Origin: Caenispirillum salinarum_A
GTDB taxonomy: Bacteria; Pseudomonadota; Alphaproteobacteria; Rhodospirillales; Rhodospirillaceae
DNA: 64,000 nucleotides
NCBI RefSeq assembly: GCF_044803115.1
Contig: NZ_CP085224.1
Coordinates: 2,232,001 to 2,296,000, forward strand
Direction: 5' to 3'
The notes beneath the pieces are model-generated. The model saw only the letters and a program-made list of their open reading frames with translations, searched no databases and was not told the origin of the DNA. The number at the start of each line of letters is the position of its first letter. The stretch's first letter is position 1. Below, piece by piece: positions 30,787-38,943 of the stretch. Position numbers and translations under genes: made by a program.

Positions 30787-31553
30787 GGCGGCGATCCCGG
30801 TGCGGTGTGCGGAAGGCGGCGGGCGGACGTGCGACGGGGCGGCCGCTGCGACCGCCCCGGGCGACTCCTTGCGAGTCTAACCTTCCTTGCCGAATGGGGA
30901 AACCGGTGACCTTCCGTCGCCTTCCTTCAACCGCCGGTACGCCGCACGGACTCCCTGCGCCGCCCCCTGCGGTCCGTTTCGGCCGGGGGCGGTGCGGTGT
31001 GGTCCTCGTCGGACTCGCCCAGCGGCTCGATCCAGAATCGGCAGGAGGCGGTGCCGATGGCTTCGTCGTGGGCCAGGAATTCCGCCTGGTCGCGCGACAT
31101 TGGGGCGCTGCGGCCATGAATCTGCGTGACGGAGCTTTTCCAGCACACACGATATAGCCCGCCGCGCGACACGGCCCGCTGCCCCGATTCGGTGCTCAAC
31201 ATCCGTTACCTCCATTTGCACGTATTATTCTTACTTCCGGATTGTCCGTCTACCGCAAGACGATTATCCGGCTTGTCCTTTGGGATAACAGCCAGGACGC
31301 TGATTCGATCCCTGCAGCAGGGCATTATTCCGCTTGCGATCGGCGGTTTTTCCTTTGTCCGGTCTTGCAACGTCTTTGCAGGCTCAAGGGATCGGGGCCG
31401 GATTGTCGTTACGGTTTCCCGGGTCGGCCGCGGCGAAACCGCGCGTTCCCATTCCGAAATTTGGTGGCGACCATGCAACGCCTTCCGCTTCCGGTTTCCA
31501 TCTTTGGCGCGCTATGCTCGCCGAAAGAACGAGCCGAGGGTTGGAGGGCACCC
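30787..31553. other. Long intergenic region, lower G/C, mostly non-coding
   Basis: This is a 767-bp gap between the divergent glgP and pseudo-receiver genes. It has visibly lower G/C than the rest, especially 31150-31500, with runs such as TTGCACGTATTATTCTTAC near 31217. I see one marginal small gene (30927-31100, minus) and no other frame with a ribosome-binding site. The A/T-rich part could hold regulatory sites or a small RNA, but I see no strong hairpin. TATGCT (31513-31518) could be a -10 for the plus-strand gene. Confidence 0.4.
30927..31100 (-). CDS. Marginal small hypothetical protein
   Basis: A 57-residue frame from ATG 31100. The first half (SRDQAEFLAHDEAIGTASCR, then FWIEPLGESDEDH) looks protein-like and acidic. 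The last third (RRGRRRESVRRTGG) looks like G/C-rich non-coding translation, while another minus frame gives a more natural tail there (AAYRRLKEGDGRSPVS), so a frameshift or chance frames are both possible. No ribosome-binding site is visible. Confidence 0.25.
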   Translation of the reverse strand: MSRDQAEFLAHDEAIGTASCRFWIEPLGESDEDHTAPPPAETDRRGRRRESVRRTGG

Positions 31554-32345
31554 ATGACCGAGAAGCTCACGCGCGACGCCGGTGGTGCCGTCGACGACAT
31601 CATCGCGGAAATGCGCCGCACCTTCCTGGATGAAGCGGCGGACACGCTGCGCGCCCTGGAACTGGTGGTGGAGGATGCCCGCCACGACCGGCTGCCCCAG
31701 GCCGACATGGTGCATCGGGTGCGCACCGATGCGGTGTCCCTGCGCGGGCAGGCGGCCAACCTGGGGCTGTCGCTGATCGCCACCGTGGCGGCGCGGCTGG
31801 AGGATTATCCCGTCGGCACGCGGCAGTTGCCGCCGCGCGGTTTCGACGACATGGAGGTCTTCATCGAGACGCTTCTCGACATCGTGGAAGGCCGCATCTC
31901 CATGGACACGGAGGCCGCGGCCCTGGTCCGCAAGCTGCCGCCCAAGGCGGGTTTCCGCGTCGGCGACATCGAAGTGCGCGACGTGGAGGTGCTGCTGGTC
32001 ATGCCCTATGGCGCGGCGGCGCATTTCGTCGAGCGCGAGTTGCAGCAGTGCGGTTACCGCACCCATACCATCGGCAACACGTTCGACGCCCTGTCGATCA
32101 TCGTGCGCACCAAGCCCGACCTGGTGATCGTCGGCGCGGTGATGCCCGACCTGTCGGGGATCGATCTGGTGATGGGCCTGCACGCCATGCCCCAGACCCG
32201 CAACATTCCAACCGCCCTGATCACCAGCCTCCCGCCCGAGGACGACTACCTGAAGCTGCTGCCGCCCGACGTGCCGGTGATCCACAAGGGCGCCCAGTTC
32301 GGCGACGACCTGGCCGACGCGCTGGACCGGCTGTTCCTGATCTGA
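31554..32345 (+). CDS. Pseudo-HPt / pseudo-receiver two-domain protein
   Basis: 263 residues with GGAGG seven bases before ATG 31554. Residues 15-115 are helical and resemble a histidine phosphotransfer domain, but the motif reads VSLRGQAANLGL, so Val61 stands where the phospho-His should be. Residues 142-260 have receiver-domain layout: EVLLVMPYG, PDLVIVGAVMPDLSGIDL, ALITS and PVIHKG. The phospho-acceptor Asp is Gly194 and the acidic pair is Met150-Pro151; Thr224 and Lys245 are kept. Neither domain can take phosphate in the normal way. It may act as an adaptor or inhibitor in a phosphorelay, which is inference. It stands alone between glgP and the lipoprotein. Confidence 0.75.
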   Translation: MTEKLTRDAGGAVDDIIAEMRRTFLDEAADTLRALELVVEDARHDRLPQADMVHRVRTDAVSLRGQAANLGLSLIATVAARLEDYPVGTRQLPPRGFDDMEVFIETLLDIVEGRISMDTEAAALVRKLPPKAGFRVGDIEVRDVEVLLVMPYGAAAHFVERELQQCGYRTHTIGNTFDALSIIVRTKPDLVIVGAVMPDLSGIDLVMGLHAMPQTRNIPTALITSLPPEDDYLKLLPPDVPVIHKGAQFGDDLADALDRLFLI

Positions 32346-32385
32346 CGACCCCTGTAGGACGCAGCCGGTCGGCGCGCAGCCGGCC

Positions 32386-32991
32386 TTAGGCGCCCGAGGA
32401 GTCAACGAGAGTGGCTGCGCGCTTGCGCTCCAGTTCCGCCAAGTCGGCCTCAAGGGCTTTTTGGACCGCCGTCACCCGTGCCTCGCACGTTTCGGAAGGC
32501 GAGGCGCATTCGGCTTTGACTGCTGCGATCAGCGCGTCCGCTTCCGTCGCCCTCGTAGCGATCAGGCCGTCAAAGAAGGCGTCGCGGGCGTCAACACTGG
32601 GGAAGCTTTCGGGCGCCAGTAGCACCGTGACGGTCGCCGGGTACTTGTTCATGGCGCCTGAACCGGCATCGATGGCAACGCCGATCAGGCCGCCAAAAAT
32701 GACGTTGCCGATCGTCATCGCCTCGAAGGAACTGGCGAGCACCCCGGCGCCGTTTTGGAACCCTTCCTTCTCGCACGCCACCGAGATGTTGTGCTTCGAC
32801 TTCGGCACCTCAATGCTGCCAGGCGTAGGGTTGACAATGCCCAACACACCATTGGGACTGGAAAGCGTGCAGCTCGCGCCACTGGGGTCCGTCATGACGC
32901 TGACGTTCTGGGAGGTGCCCTCAACGATCGAGGAGCATGCGCCAAGCGCTAATGCGGTCGCGCCGACGCCGAGCAGCTTGAAAATATTCAT
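32386..32991 (-). CDS. Outer-membrane-type lipoprotein with PEGA-like segment
   Basis: 201 residues with AGGGA about 10 bases before ATG 32991. The signal peptide ends in a lipobox, LALGAC, with Cys19 as lipidation site. The next part, SIVEGTSQNVSVMTDPSGAS (about 21-40), then EVPKSKHNISVACEKEGFQ, resembles the PEGA-like lipoproteins of alphaproteobacteria. A glycine-rich hydrophobic stretch (about 90-112, GNVIFGGLIGVAIDAGSGAM) follows, then a charged C-terminal helical tail with two Cys (CASPSETC). It shares a divergent region with tas. G/C is a little lower than its neighbours. No specific function can be assigned. Confidence 0.75.
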   Translation of the reverse strand: MNIFKLLGVGATALALGACSSIVEGTSQNVSVMTDPSGASCTLSSPNGVLGIVNPTPGSIEVPKSKHNISVACEKEGFQNGAGVLASSFEAMTIGNVIFGGLIGVAIDAGSGAMNKYPATVTVLLAPESFPSVDARDAFFDGLIATRATEADALIAAVKAECASPSETCEARVTAVQKALEADLAELERKRAATLVDSSGA

Positions 32992-33024
32992 GTGTGAAAG
33001 TTCCCTAGGGTAAGTTGATGGCGT

Positions 33025-33053
33025 ACGATATTCCTCCTCCGTTCTTCGCGCAA
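33025..33053 (-). promoter_or_regulatory. Candidate promoter of the lipoprotein gene
   Basis: On the minus strand TTGCGC (33053-33048) and TATCGT (33030-33025) are 17 bp apart, leaving a leader of about 30 bases before the ATG at 32991. Confidence 0.4.
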
Positions 33054-33176
33054 CAGCAATATCATATCGTCATAATCAACCTCAGCGTGCGCTGGGGTGG
33101 CGCGGGACAGATGCCGCCCCCATTCTTTTGGTCATGCCTGATTTCGCACCCAATCCATTTCACGAGGACCAACCGC

Positions 33177-34220
33177 ATGGAAACGCGCCCGCTCGGACGC
33201 ACCGGTCTGAACGTCTCGTCCATTTGCCTCGGCACCATGACCTTCGGCGAGCAGAACACCGAGGCCGAGGGTCACGCCCAACTGGACTACGCGCTGGATC
33301 ACGGCGTCAACTTCCTGGACACCGCCGAGTTGTATCCCGTCACGCCCCGGCGCGAGACGCAGGGCCGGACAGAGGAGATCATCGGCACCTGGATGAAGGC
33401 GCGCGGTACGCGCGATCAGGTGGTCGTGGCGTCCAAGGTCGTCGGGCCGTCGCCGGCCATGGACTGGTTCCGCGGCCCCGATCATCGCCTGGACCGCGCC
33501 AACATCACCGCCGCCCTGGACGCCAGCCTGGCGCGGCTGCAGACGGATGTCATCGACCTCTACTACCTGCACTGGCCGGATCGGAAGACCAACTTCTTCG
33601 GTCAGCTCGGGTACACCCACGATCCCGATAACGAGGCCGTGGCGCTGGAGGAAAGCCTGTCGGTGCTGGCCGACATGCAGAAGGCCGGCAAGATCCGCCA
33701 CATCGGCCTTTCCAATGAAACGCCCTGGGGCCTCATGCACGCGCTGCATCTGGCGGAAAGCAAGGGCCTGCCGCGCGTCGCCTGCGTCCAGAACCCCTAC
33801 AACCTGCTCAACCGGTCCTACGAGGTGGGAATGGCCGAGTGTTCCATGAGGGAAGAGGCGGGGTTGTGCGCCTACAGCCCGCTCGGTTTCGGGACGCTGT
33901 CGGGCAAGTACCTGGGCGGGGCCATGCCGCGGGGGGCGCGCATCACGCTTTTTCCCGACCGCTACACCCGCTACACCAAGCCCCGCGCGGTGGCGGCGAC
34001 CGAGGCTTATGTGGCGCTCGCGCGGGACCACGGGCTGGACCCGGCGCAGATGGCGCTGGCCTATGTGACGTCGCGGCCATTCGTGACCTCCAACATCATC
34101 GGTGCGACGACCATGGCGCAGCTTGAGAGCAACATCGCGAGCGCGGCGCTGGACCTGCCCGAGGCGGTGCTGGAAGGCATCGAGGCGATCCACGCCGACA
34201 ACCCGAACCCGGCGCCCTGA
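33177..34220 (+). CDS. tas: Aldo/keto reductase, Tas family
   Basis: 347 residues from ATG 33177 (GAGGA eight bases upstream). An NADPH-linked (beta/alpha)8 reductase. The catalytic tetrad is visible as Asp and Tyr in NFLDTAELYP (about 42-51), Lys in VVVASKVVGP (about 87) and His in DLYYLHWPDR (about 127). The sequence follows E. coli Tas closely throughout, including ETQGRTEEIIGTWM, GLSNETPWGLMHALHLAE and the NPYNLLNRSYEVG stretch. The natural substrate of Tas is unknown; the name refers to a tyrosine-auxotroph suppressor phenotype. It is divergent from the lipoprotein gene. A C-rich hairpin (34275-34294 region) lies downstream. Confidence 0.9.
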   Translation: METRPLGRTGLNVSSICLGTMTFGEQNTEAEGHAQLDYALDHGVNFLDTAELYPVTPRRETQGRTEEIIGTWMKARGTRDQVVVASKVVGPSPAMDWFRGPDHRLDRANITAALDASLARLQTDVIDLYYLHWPDRKTNFFGQLGYTHDPDNEAVALEESLSVLADMQKAGKIRHIGLSNETPWGLMHALHLAESKGLPRVACVQNPYNLLNRSYEVGMAECSMREEAGLCAYSPLGFGTLSGKYLGGAMPRGARITLFPDRYTRYTKPRAVAATEAYVALARDHGLDPAQMALAYVTSRPFVTSNIIGATTMAQLESNIASAALDLPEAVLEGIEAIHADNPNPAP

Positions 34221-34331
34221 CGGGGCCCCCAACGGCGTAGTCCGGGCGAGGAAAGGGAAGACGGGGGCGGCCGTCGCCGCTAGACTGCGGCGGCCGTTCT
34301 CCGTTCACGCCCAGACTCAAGGTCCCTCTCC

Positions 34332-34622
34332 ATGTACCTGGATTTCAAGAATTCCCTTTTCGGCGCGATTCCCTTTGGGAACGATTTCACCCATTTGGTG
34401 TTTGGACTTGTAGTGCTGTTGGTGACCGCCATCGTGTTTCGTCAGCCCGTGGGGAAATGGTCAACATTGCTGCCAGTCGTGCTGATCTCCCTTGCGATGG
34501 AACTGACGGACGTGTTGGTATATGGGCATGACGCGGGTGCCGCCGCGCGCGACTTCGTGACGTTCTGCCTGGTGCCGGCGATCCTGGTGCTGGTATTCCG
34601 ACAAGGATGGGCCAAGGCGTGA
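34332..34622 (+). CDS. Small four-helix membrane protein, VanZ-like
   Basis: 96 residues, three to four membrane helices (about 17-37, 44-60, 73-90). The polar motif LAMELTDVLVYGHDAG (about 54-69) between helices resembles the acidic loop of VanZ-like proteins. The ribosome-binding site is poor (AAGG about 10 bases upstream). It overlaps the next gene by four bases if that gene starts at GTG 34619. A TAGACT hexamer (34281-34286) may be its -10. No function is assigned. Confidence 0.6.
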   Translation: MYLDFKNSLFGAIPFGNDFTHLVFGLVVLLVTAIVFRQPVGKWSTLLPVVLISLAMELTDVLVYGHDAGAAARDFVTFCLVPAILVLVFRQGWAKA

Positions 34623-35278
34623 CACATTCCCACGACGACACCGCTTTGGGCGTGATCAATCTGGATGTCGGGGCGAACCTGGCGACGGCTTTGAAGGCCG
34701 TCATGGCCGCCGTGCGCGGACACCTGCCGCCGCCGCTGGCGGAGCAGTTCGCGCTGGACGTCACCCCGCCCGAATTTCCCGAAGTGCCGGCATCCAACGA
34801 CTTCCTCGAGGCGCTGTTGCCGCACCTTGTGCCCGCCGTGCGCTTCCTGCGCGATGCCGGCGTGCCCGAGGATCACATCCGCGTCGTCGTCATGGAGGCG
34901 CTGGAGCCCTACCTGGCGCACGACGGGGACCTGCGCGCCGTGCATGGCGAGGTCGCTCCCGTCAGCCGCACCGATGCCGACGACGATGACGCGGACGCCA
35001 TCGAGGGCCCGCGCCCGCCGGTCGCCGGCGACGATGCGGTGCATGTGGAGGCCGCCGAGGCCTCCGACAACACGCTGGTCGTGCGCGGCTGCGGCTACCT
35101 GCGCATGATGCGGGAGATGGGCGCGTCGGACCTGGGCGCCTGGATGACCTGCGGACTGGAGGAGCGCATTTGCACCCACCAGGGCCTGCGTCTTTTGAGC
35201 AACGGCCAGTACCGCGGCGGCAAGACCTGCCGCTTCCAGGATGTCAGCAAGGCGGCCGAGACAAGCGACTCCGGCTGA
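34619..35278 (+). CDS. ATC-hydrolase-like (PF14196-type) protein with acidic linker
   Basis: 219 residues from GTG 34619, which overlaps the upstream stop (GTGA) with AAGGA nine bases upstream; an ATG at 34607 is possible but too close to that site. The N-terminal helical part ends in a strongly acidic linker (TDADDDDADAIEG, about 118-130). The C-terminal part has Cys-x-x-L-x-x-G-x-x-x-L (RGCGYLRMMREMGASDLGAW), then TCGLEERICTHQGLRL and GGKTCRF. The Cys pair plus C-terminal G-x-x-C-x-F pattern is that of L-2-amino-thiazoline-4-carboxylate hydrolase-like proteins. True substrate use is unproven. It converges on trpE with an 18-bp gap. Confidence 0.55.
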   Translation: MTHSHDDTALGVINLDVGANLATALKAVMAAVRGHLPPPLAEQFALDVTPPEFPEVPASNDFLEALLPHLVPAVRFLRDAGVPEDHIRVVVMEALEPYLAHDGDLRAVHGEVAPVSRTDADDDDADAIEGPRPPVAGDDAVHVEAAEASDNTLVVRGCGYLRMMREMGASDLGAWMTCGLEERICTHQGLRLLSNGQYRGGKTCRFQDVSKAAETSDSG

Positions 35279-35296
35279 CGGGCGCGGCGGCGGACC

Positions 35297-36796
35297 CTAC
35301 CGCGAAGAGAACGTGAGCGCCTCTTCCGCCGCGCGGATCAGGGCGCGGGCCTTGTTCGCGCACTCCTGGTACTCGCTTTCCGGATCGCTGTCGGCCACGA
35401 TGCCCGCGCCAGCCTGGATGTGCATGATGCCGTCCTTGACCAGTGCGGTCCGCAACGCGATGGCCGTGTCCATGCCGCCATTGGCCGCGATATAGCCGAT
35501 GGCCCCGGCATAGAAGCTTCGGCGCAGACCTTCCAGTTCGTCGATGATCTCCATGGCGCGCACCTTGGGCGCGCCCGAGACCGTGCCGGCGGGAAAGCCC
35601 GCCATCAGCGCGTCCATGGCGTCCAGCCCAGGCCGGATGGTGCCTTCGACGTTGGAAACGATGTGCATGACGTGGCTGTAGTTCTCGATGACCATCTTCT
35701 CGGTCACCTTGATGGTGCCCACCTTGGTCACCCGGCCGACGTCATTGCGGCCCAGGTCCAGAAGCATCAGGTGCTCCGACAGCTCCTTGGGGTCGGCCAG
35801 CAGGTCGGCGGCGAGTTCCTTGTCTTCCGCGGCCGTGGCGCCGCGCTTGCGGGTGCCGGCGATGGGGCGGATGGTCACCGTGTCGTCGCGCAGCCGCACC
35901 AGGATTTCCGGGCTGGAGCCGACGATGGTGAAACCGCCCATGTCGAGGTGGAACAGGAACGGCGAGGGATTGGTCCGCCGCAGCGCGCGGTAGAGCTGGA
36001 ACGGCGGAAGCTTGAATTCGAGGCCGTAGCGCTGCGACAGCACCACCTGGAAGATGTCGCCGTCTACGATATACTCCTTGGCCTTGGCGACCATGTCGTG
36101 GAACTGCGCGCGCGTGACGCTGGAGGTCGGCTCCGGCCGCTCCGCCCCCGGATGCAGGGGTTCGCGCCGATAGGGCAGGGAGCGCTCGAAATCCGCCACC
36201 GCGTCGGCAAGGCGTTCCTGTGCCTGCTCCCAGGCCGCGGCGGCGTCCACGCCCTGGCGCGGGCGGACAGGCGTGACCAGGGTCACCGAGTCCTTGATGG
36301 TGTCGAAGATCGCCATCAGCGTCGGCCGGATGAAGACGCCGTCCGGGATGCCCAGCGGGTCCGGGTTGCTGTCCGGCAGGGTCTCCACCAGACGCACCAT
36401 GTCATAGCCCATGTAGCCCACCAGACCCGCGGCCATGGGTGGCAGGGTCTCGGGCAGATCGATGCGGCTTTCGGCGATCAAGCGCCGCAGACTGTCGAAT
36501 GCGGTGCCGTCGGGCTGGAAGACGTCGGCGTCGGTGCGGGCTGATCGGTTGATCTCGGCCGCGTCGCCCCGGCAGCGCCAGATCAGGTCCGGCTTCAGCC
36601 CGATTATGGAATAGCGCCCGCGCACCGCGCCGCCCTCTACGCTTTCCAGCAGGAAGCTCATGGCCTGCCCGTCGGCAAGCTTGAGGTAGGCCGAGACAGG
36701 CGTTTCCAGGTCCGCCACCAGGGTGCGCCAGACCACCTGCGCCGCGCCCTGCTCGTAGAGGCGGGAGAAGGTGGCGAAGTCGGGATGCGCGGTCAT
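35297..36796 (-). CDS. trpE: Anthranilate synthase component I
   Basis: TrpE converts chorismate and ammonia to anthranilate, the first step of tryptophan synthesis, with TrpG as amidotransferase. 499 residues. The feedback-inhibition motif is intact (SFLLESVEGG, about 47-56), so tryptophan should inhibit it. Catalytic chorismate-site motifs: QVVLSQRYGLEF, PIAGTRKRGA, LLDLGRNDVGRV, GTVSGAPKVRAMEIIDELEG (split here by a few residues) and GAGIVADSDPE. It follows ppiD by 84 bp. Unusually, trpG/trpD/trpC do not follow it; the next gene is convergent. Confidence 0.96.
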   Translation of the reverse strand: MTAHPDFATFSRLYEQGAAQVVWRTLVADLETPVSAYLKLADGQAMSFLLESVEGGAVRGRYSIIGLKPDLIWRCRGDAAEINRSARTDADVFQPDGTAFDSLRRLIAESRIDLPETLPPMAAGLVGYMGYDMVRLVETLPDSNPDPLGIPDGVFIRPTLMAIFDTIKDSVTLVTPVRPRQGVDAAAAWEQAQERLADAVADFERSLPYRREPLHPGAERPEPTSSVTRAQFHDMVAKAKEYIVDGDIFQVVLSQRYGLEFKLPPFQLYRALRRTNPSPFLFHLDMGGFTIVGSSPEILVRLRDDTVTIRPIAGTRKRGATAAEDKELAADLLADPKELSEHLMLLDLGRNDVGRVTKVGTIKVTEKMVIENYSHVMHIVSNVEGTIRPGLDAMDALMAGFPAGTVSGAPKVRAMEIIDELEGLRRSFYAGAIGYIAANGGMDTAIALRTALVKDGIMHIQAGAGIVADSDPESEYQECANKARALIRAAEEALTFSSR

Positions 36797-36842
36797 GGAG
36801 CGGTCCTGCGGTGGGATGATGAAGCGGTGTGTTGAGGAAGGA

Positions 36843-36869
36843 GCGGGGCCACCCCGGGGGCGGCCCCGC
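36843..36869 (-). other. G/C-rich hairpin between ppiD and trpE
   Basis: Arms GCGGGGCC (36843-36850) and GGCCCCGC (36862-36869) enclose a partly complementary CCCC/GGGG interior. It lies 12 bases after the ppiD stop on the minus strand. There is no T-run and no Trp-codon leader peptide, so it may be a partial terminator or an mRNA end, not a classical trp attenuator. Confidence 0.5.
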
Positions 36870-36880
36870 AGACAGGGTGC

Positions 36881-38767
36881 TTAGAGGGTGCGCTCGATCA
36901 GCGCGCGGTCGACCGTCACGCCGTAGCGGTCCGCGAAGGCCTCCAGGAGCTGGGTCGACAGGTCGTCGGCCAGGCCGCGGCGGATTTCCGTCCGCACCTG
37001 CTCGAAGCCCTGGGCCTGGGTCGGCTGCTCGACGGGCAGGATGTCCGTCAGCTTGGCGACGACCCAACCGTCCCGGCCCCGTGCGACGGCCACGGCTCCC
37101 GGCGCATCGGCCTGGAACAGCTCTGCCACGGCGGCGGCGGGCAGCGGGCCGGCGGGCGTCTGCAGGCCCTGCGCATCGCGGCGGAAGGGCGGGGTCGTGC
37201 CGTGGGGCAGCCCGGCTTCCTCGGCCAGCGCCGGCAGGCGGGCGCCTTCGCGGATGCGGTCGGCGAAGCCGCGCGCCGTTTCCTCTGACAGGGTCTGGCG
37301 CGTCTCGGCCTGCCACAGGGCGACCACGTCCTCGCGCACGTCCTCGAACGGCCGCGGCTGCGGCGGGGTGATCTCGTCCACCCGCACGATGAAGAAGCCC
37401 CGGCCGATCTCTTCCAGCAGAGACTCGCGGCCGGCCTCAAGCGAGAAGGCCGTGTTGAGGAAAACCTCTTCCTCGGGCAGGGCGGAAACCGGCGCGCCCT
37501 CGGGGCCAAGGCCCTGCGGGTCGACGGCGGGGATGGTCAGAAGCTCCAGGTTCGACTGCCGCGCCGCTTCCTCCAGCGTCGCGCCACCGCCGAGGGCGTC
37601 CTCGACGTCGGCGGTCAGGTCGTAGAGCACGTCGACGGCCTTGTCGGCGGCGATCCGCTCGCGCACCTGGTCGCGCACGTCCTCCAGCGACGGCGTCTCG
37701 CCGGCCAGGATCTCGGCGACGTGGAAGACGTGCCAGCCGATGGGCGTCTGCACCGCGTCGCTGACGGCCCCTTCCTCCATGCCGAAGACCACGTCGGCGG
37801 CGCTGGGGGGCAGGGTGTCGGCGGTCATCGCACCCAGGTCCAGCGGCGGCGGCGCGCCGGCCTGCTCGGCGGCGTCCGCCAGCGTCGCACCGCCCTGGGC
37901 GGCTTCAGCCACGGCGCGGGCGGTCTGTTCGTCGCCCACCAGCACCTGAGAGATCACGCGCTGCTCGGCCTCTTCCAGCTGGGGCAGCATGGCCTCGTAC
38001 TCGGCGCGCAGTTCCTCTTCCGTCACGTTGACCTCGTCGGTGAGGTCCGACGGGCGCATGACCAGCGCCGTCAGGGCGCGGTATTCCGGGGCGGTGAAGG
38101 CCTCGATGTTCTCGTCGTAGACAGTGCGCAGCTCCGGGTCGGCGGGGACCGGCGGCAGCTCCTGCGCCGCATCAGGCACGCGCAGCACGGCGGCCCGGCG
38201 TTCCTCGGCCACGCGCTCGAACAGGGGCACCACCAGCGGCTGGGGCGCCACCGCGCCGGCGGAGGCCGTGTTCAGCAGCGCCTCGCGAGTCAGGTCCTGG
38301 CTCAGGCCGCGCAGGAACTGCTCTTCCGTCAGGTTGTTCTGCGCCAGCACGCGGCGGAACAGGTCGCGGTCGAACTGGCCCTGCTGGTTCTGGAAGGCGG
38401 GGATCTCGGTGATGCGCTGGCGCAGGTCCTGGGGTGCGGGCTGCACGCCCAGGTCGGCGGCGGCGGCGTCGACCACCGCCTGCCGCGCCAGTTGGGCGAT
38501 CACCTGATCCACCACGCCCAGGTCGCGGGCGCGCTCGGCGGTGATCTCGGGGCCGAGGACGCCGCGCAGGCGCTCCACCTCGCGCTGGAAGGCGGCCCGC
38601 ACGGTCTGCGGAGAAACCTCCACATCGCCCACCTCGATGGCCGGCACGTCGCCACCGACACCGCGCACGACGTCGCCGATGCCCCAGATGCCGAAGCTGA
38701 AGATCAGGAGAATGAAGAGAACCTTGGCGGGGCCTTTGCTGGCACCCCTGCGAAGCGCGTCGAGCAT
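36881..38767 (-). CDS. ppiD: SurA_N/PpiD-type periplasmic peptidyl-prolyl isomerase
   Basis: 628 residues from ATG 38767 (family-typical start LDALRRGASKGPAKVLF); there is no good ribosome-binding site there or at the upstream ATG 38815. One N-terminal membrane helix (about 14-32, LFILLIFSFGIWGIGDVV) anchors a periplasmic chaperone. The SurA_N-like helical part runs about 45-215. A parvulin-type domain lies near 260-360 and ends in GAVSDAVQTPIGWHVFHVAEI, which is the conserved substrate-pocket strand. A second, weaker parvulin-like unit follows. PpiD assists proteins leaving SecYEG. It is divergent from tpiA-secG and is followed by trpE. Confidence 0.88.
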   Translation of the reverse strand: MLDALRRGASKGPAKVLFILLIFSFGIWGIGDVVRGVGGDVPAIEVGDVEVSPQTVRAAFQREVERLRGVLGPEITAERARDLGVVDQVIAQLARQAVVDAAAADLGVQPAPQDLRQRITEIPAFQNQQGQFDRDLFRRVLAQNNLTEEQFLRGLSQDLTREALLNTASAGAVAPQPLVVPLFERVAEERRAAVLRVPDAAQELPPVPADPELRTVYDENIEAFTAPEYRALTALVMRPSDLTDEVNVTEEELRAEYEAMLPQLEEAEQRVISQVLVGDEQTARAVAEAAQGGATLADAAEQAGAPPPLDLGAMTADTLPPSAADVVFGMEEGAVSDAVQTPIGWHVFHVAEILAGETPSLEDVRDQVRERIAADKAVDVLYDLTADVEDALGGGATLEEAARQSNLELLTIPAVDPQGLGPEGAPVSALPEEEVFLNTAFSLEAGRESLLEEIGRGFFIVRVDEITPPQPRPFEDVREDVVALWQAETRQTLSEETARGFADRIREGARLPALAEEAGLPHGTTPPFRRDAQGLQTPAGPLPAAAVAELFQADAPGAVAVARGRDGWVVAKLTDILPVEQPTQAQGFEQVRTEIRRGLADDLSTQLLEAFADRYGVTVDRALIERTL

Positions 38768-38943
38768 GGTGCGGGGGAGTATCCGTCCTTGTGGAAAATC
38801 AGGTTTGGCGGGCATCTTAAGGGTCGGGTCCGGCCCCGGCAACCGGAGAAAATGGGGCGCCCGGCGCCTCCGCGCCCTGTGGTCAAGCGTTGCCGCCTGT
38901 GGTAGAGCAAACACCACCCGTATCTAGGAGGGATCGACCTGAC

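Noticed and set aside
36797..36880. Trp attenuator ahead of trpE
   Set aside because: A hairpin exists but there is no short leader peptide with Trp codons and no T-run.
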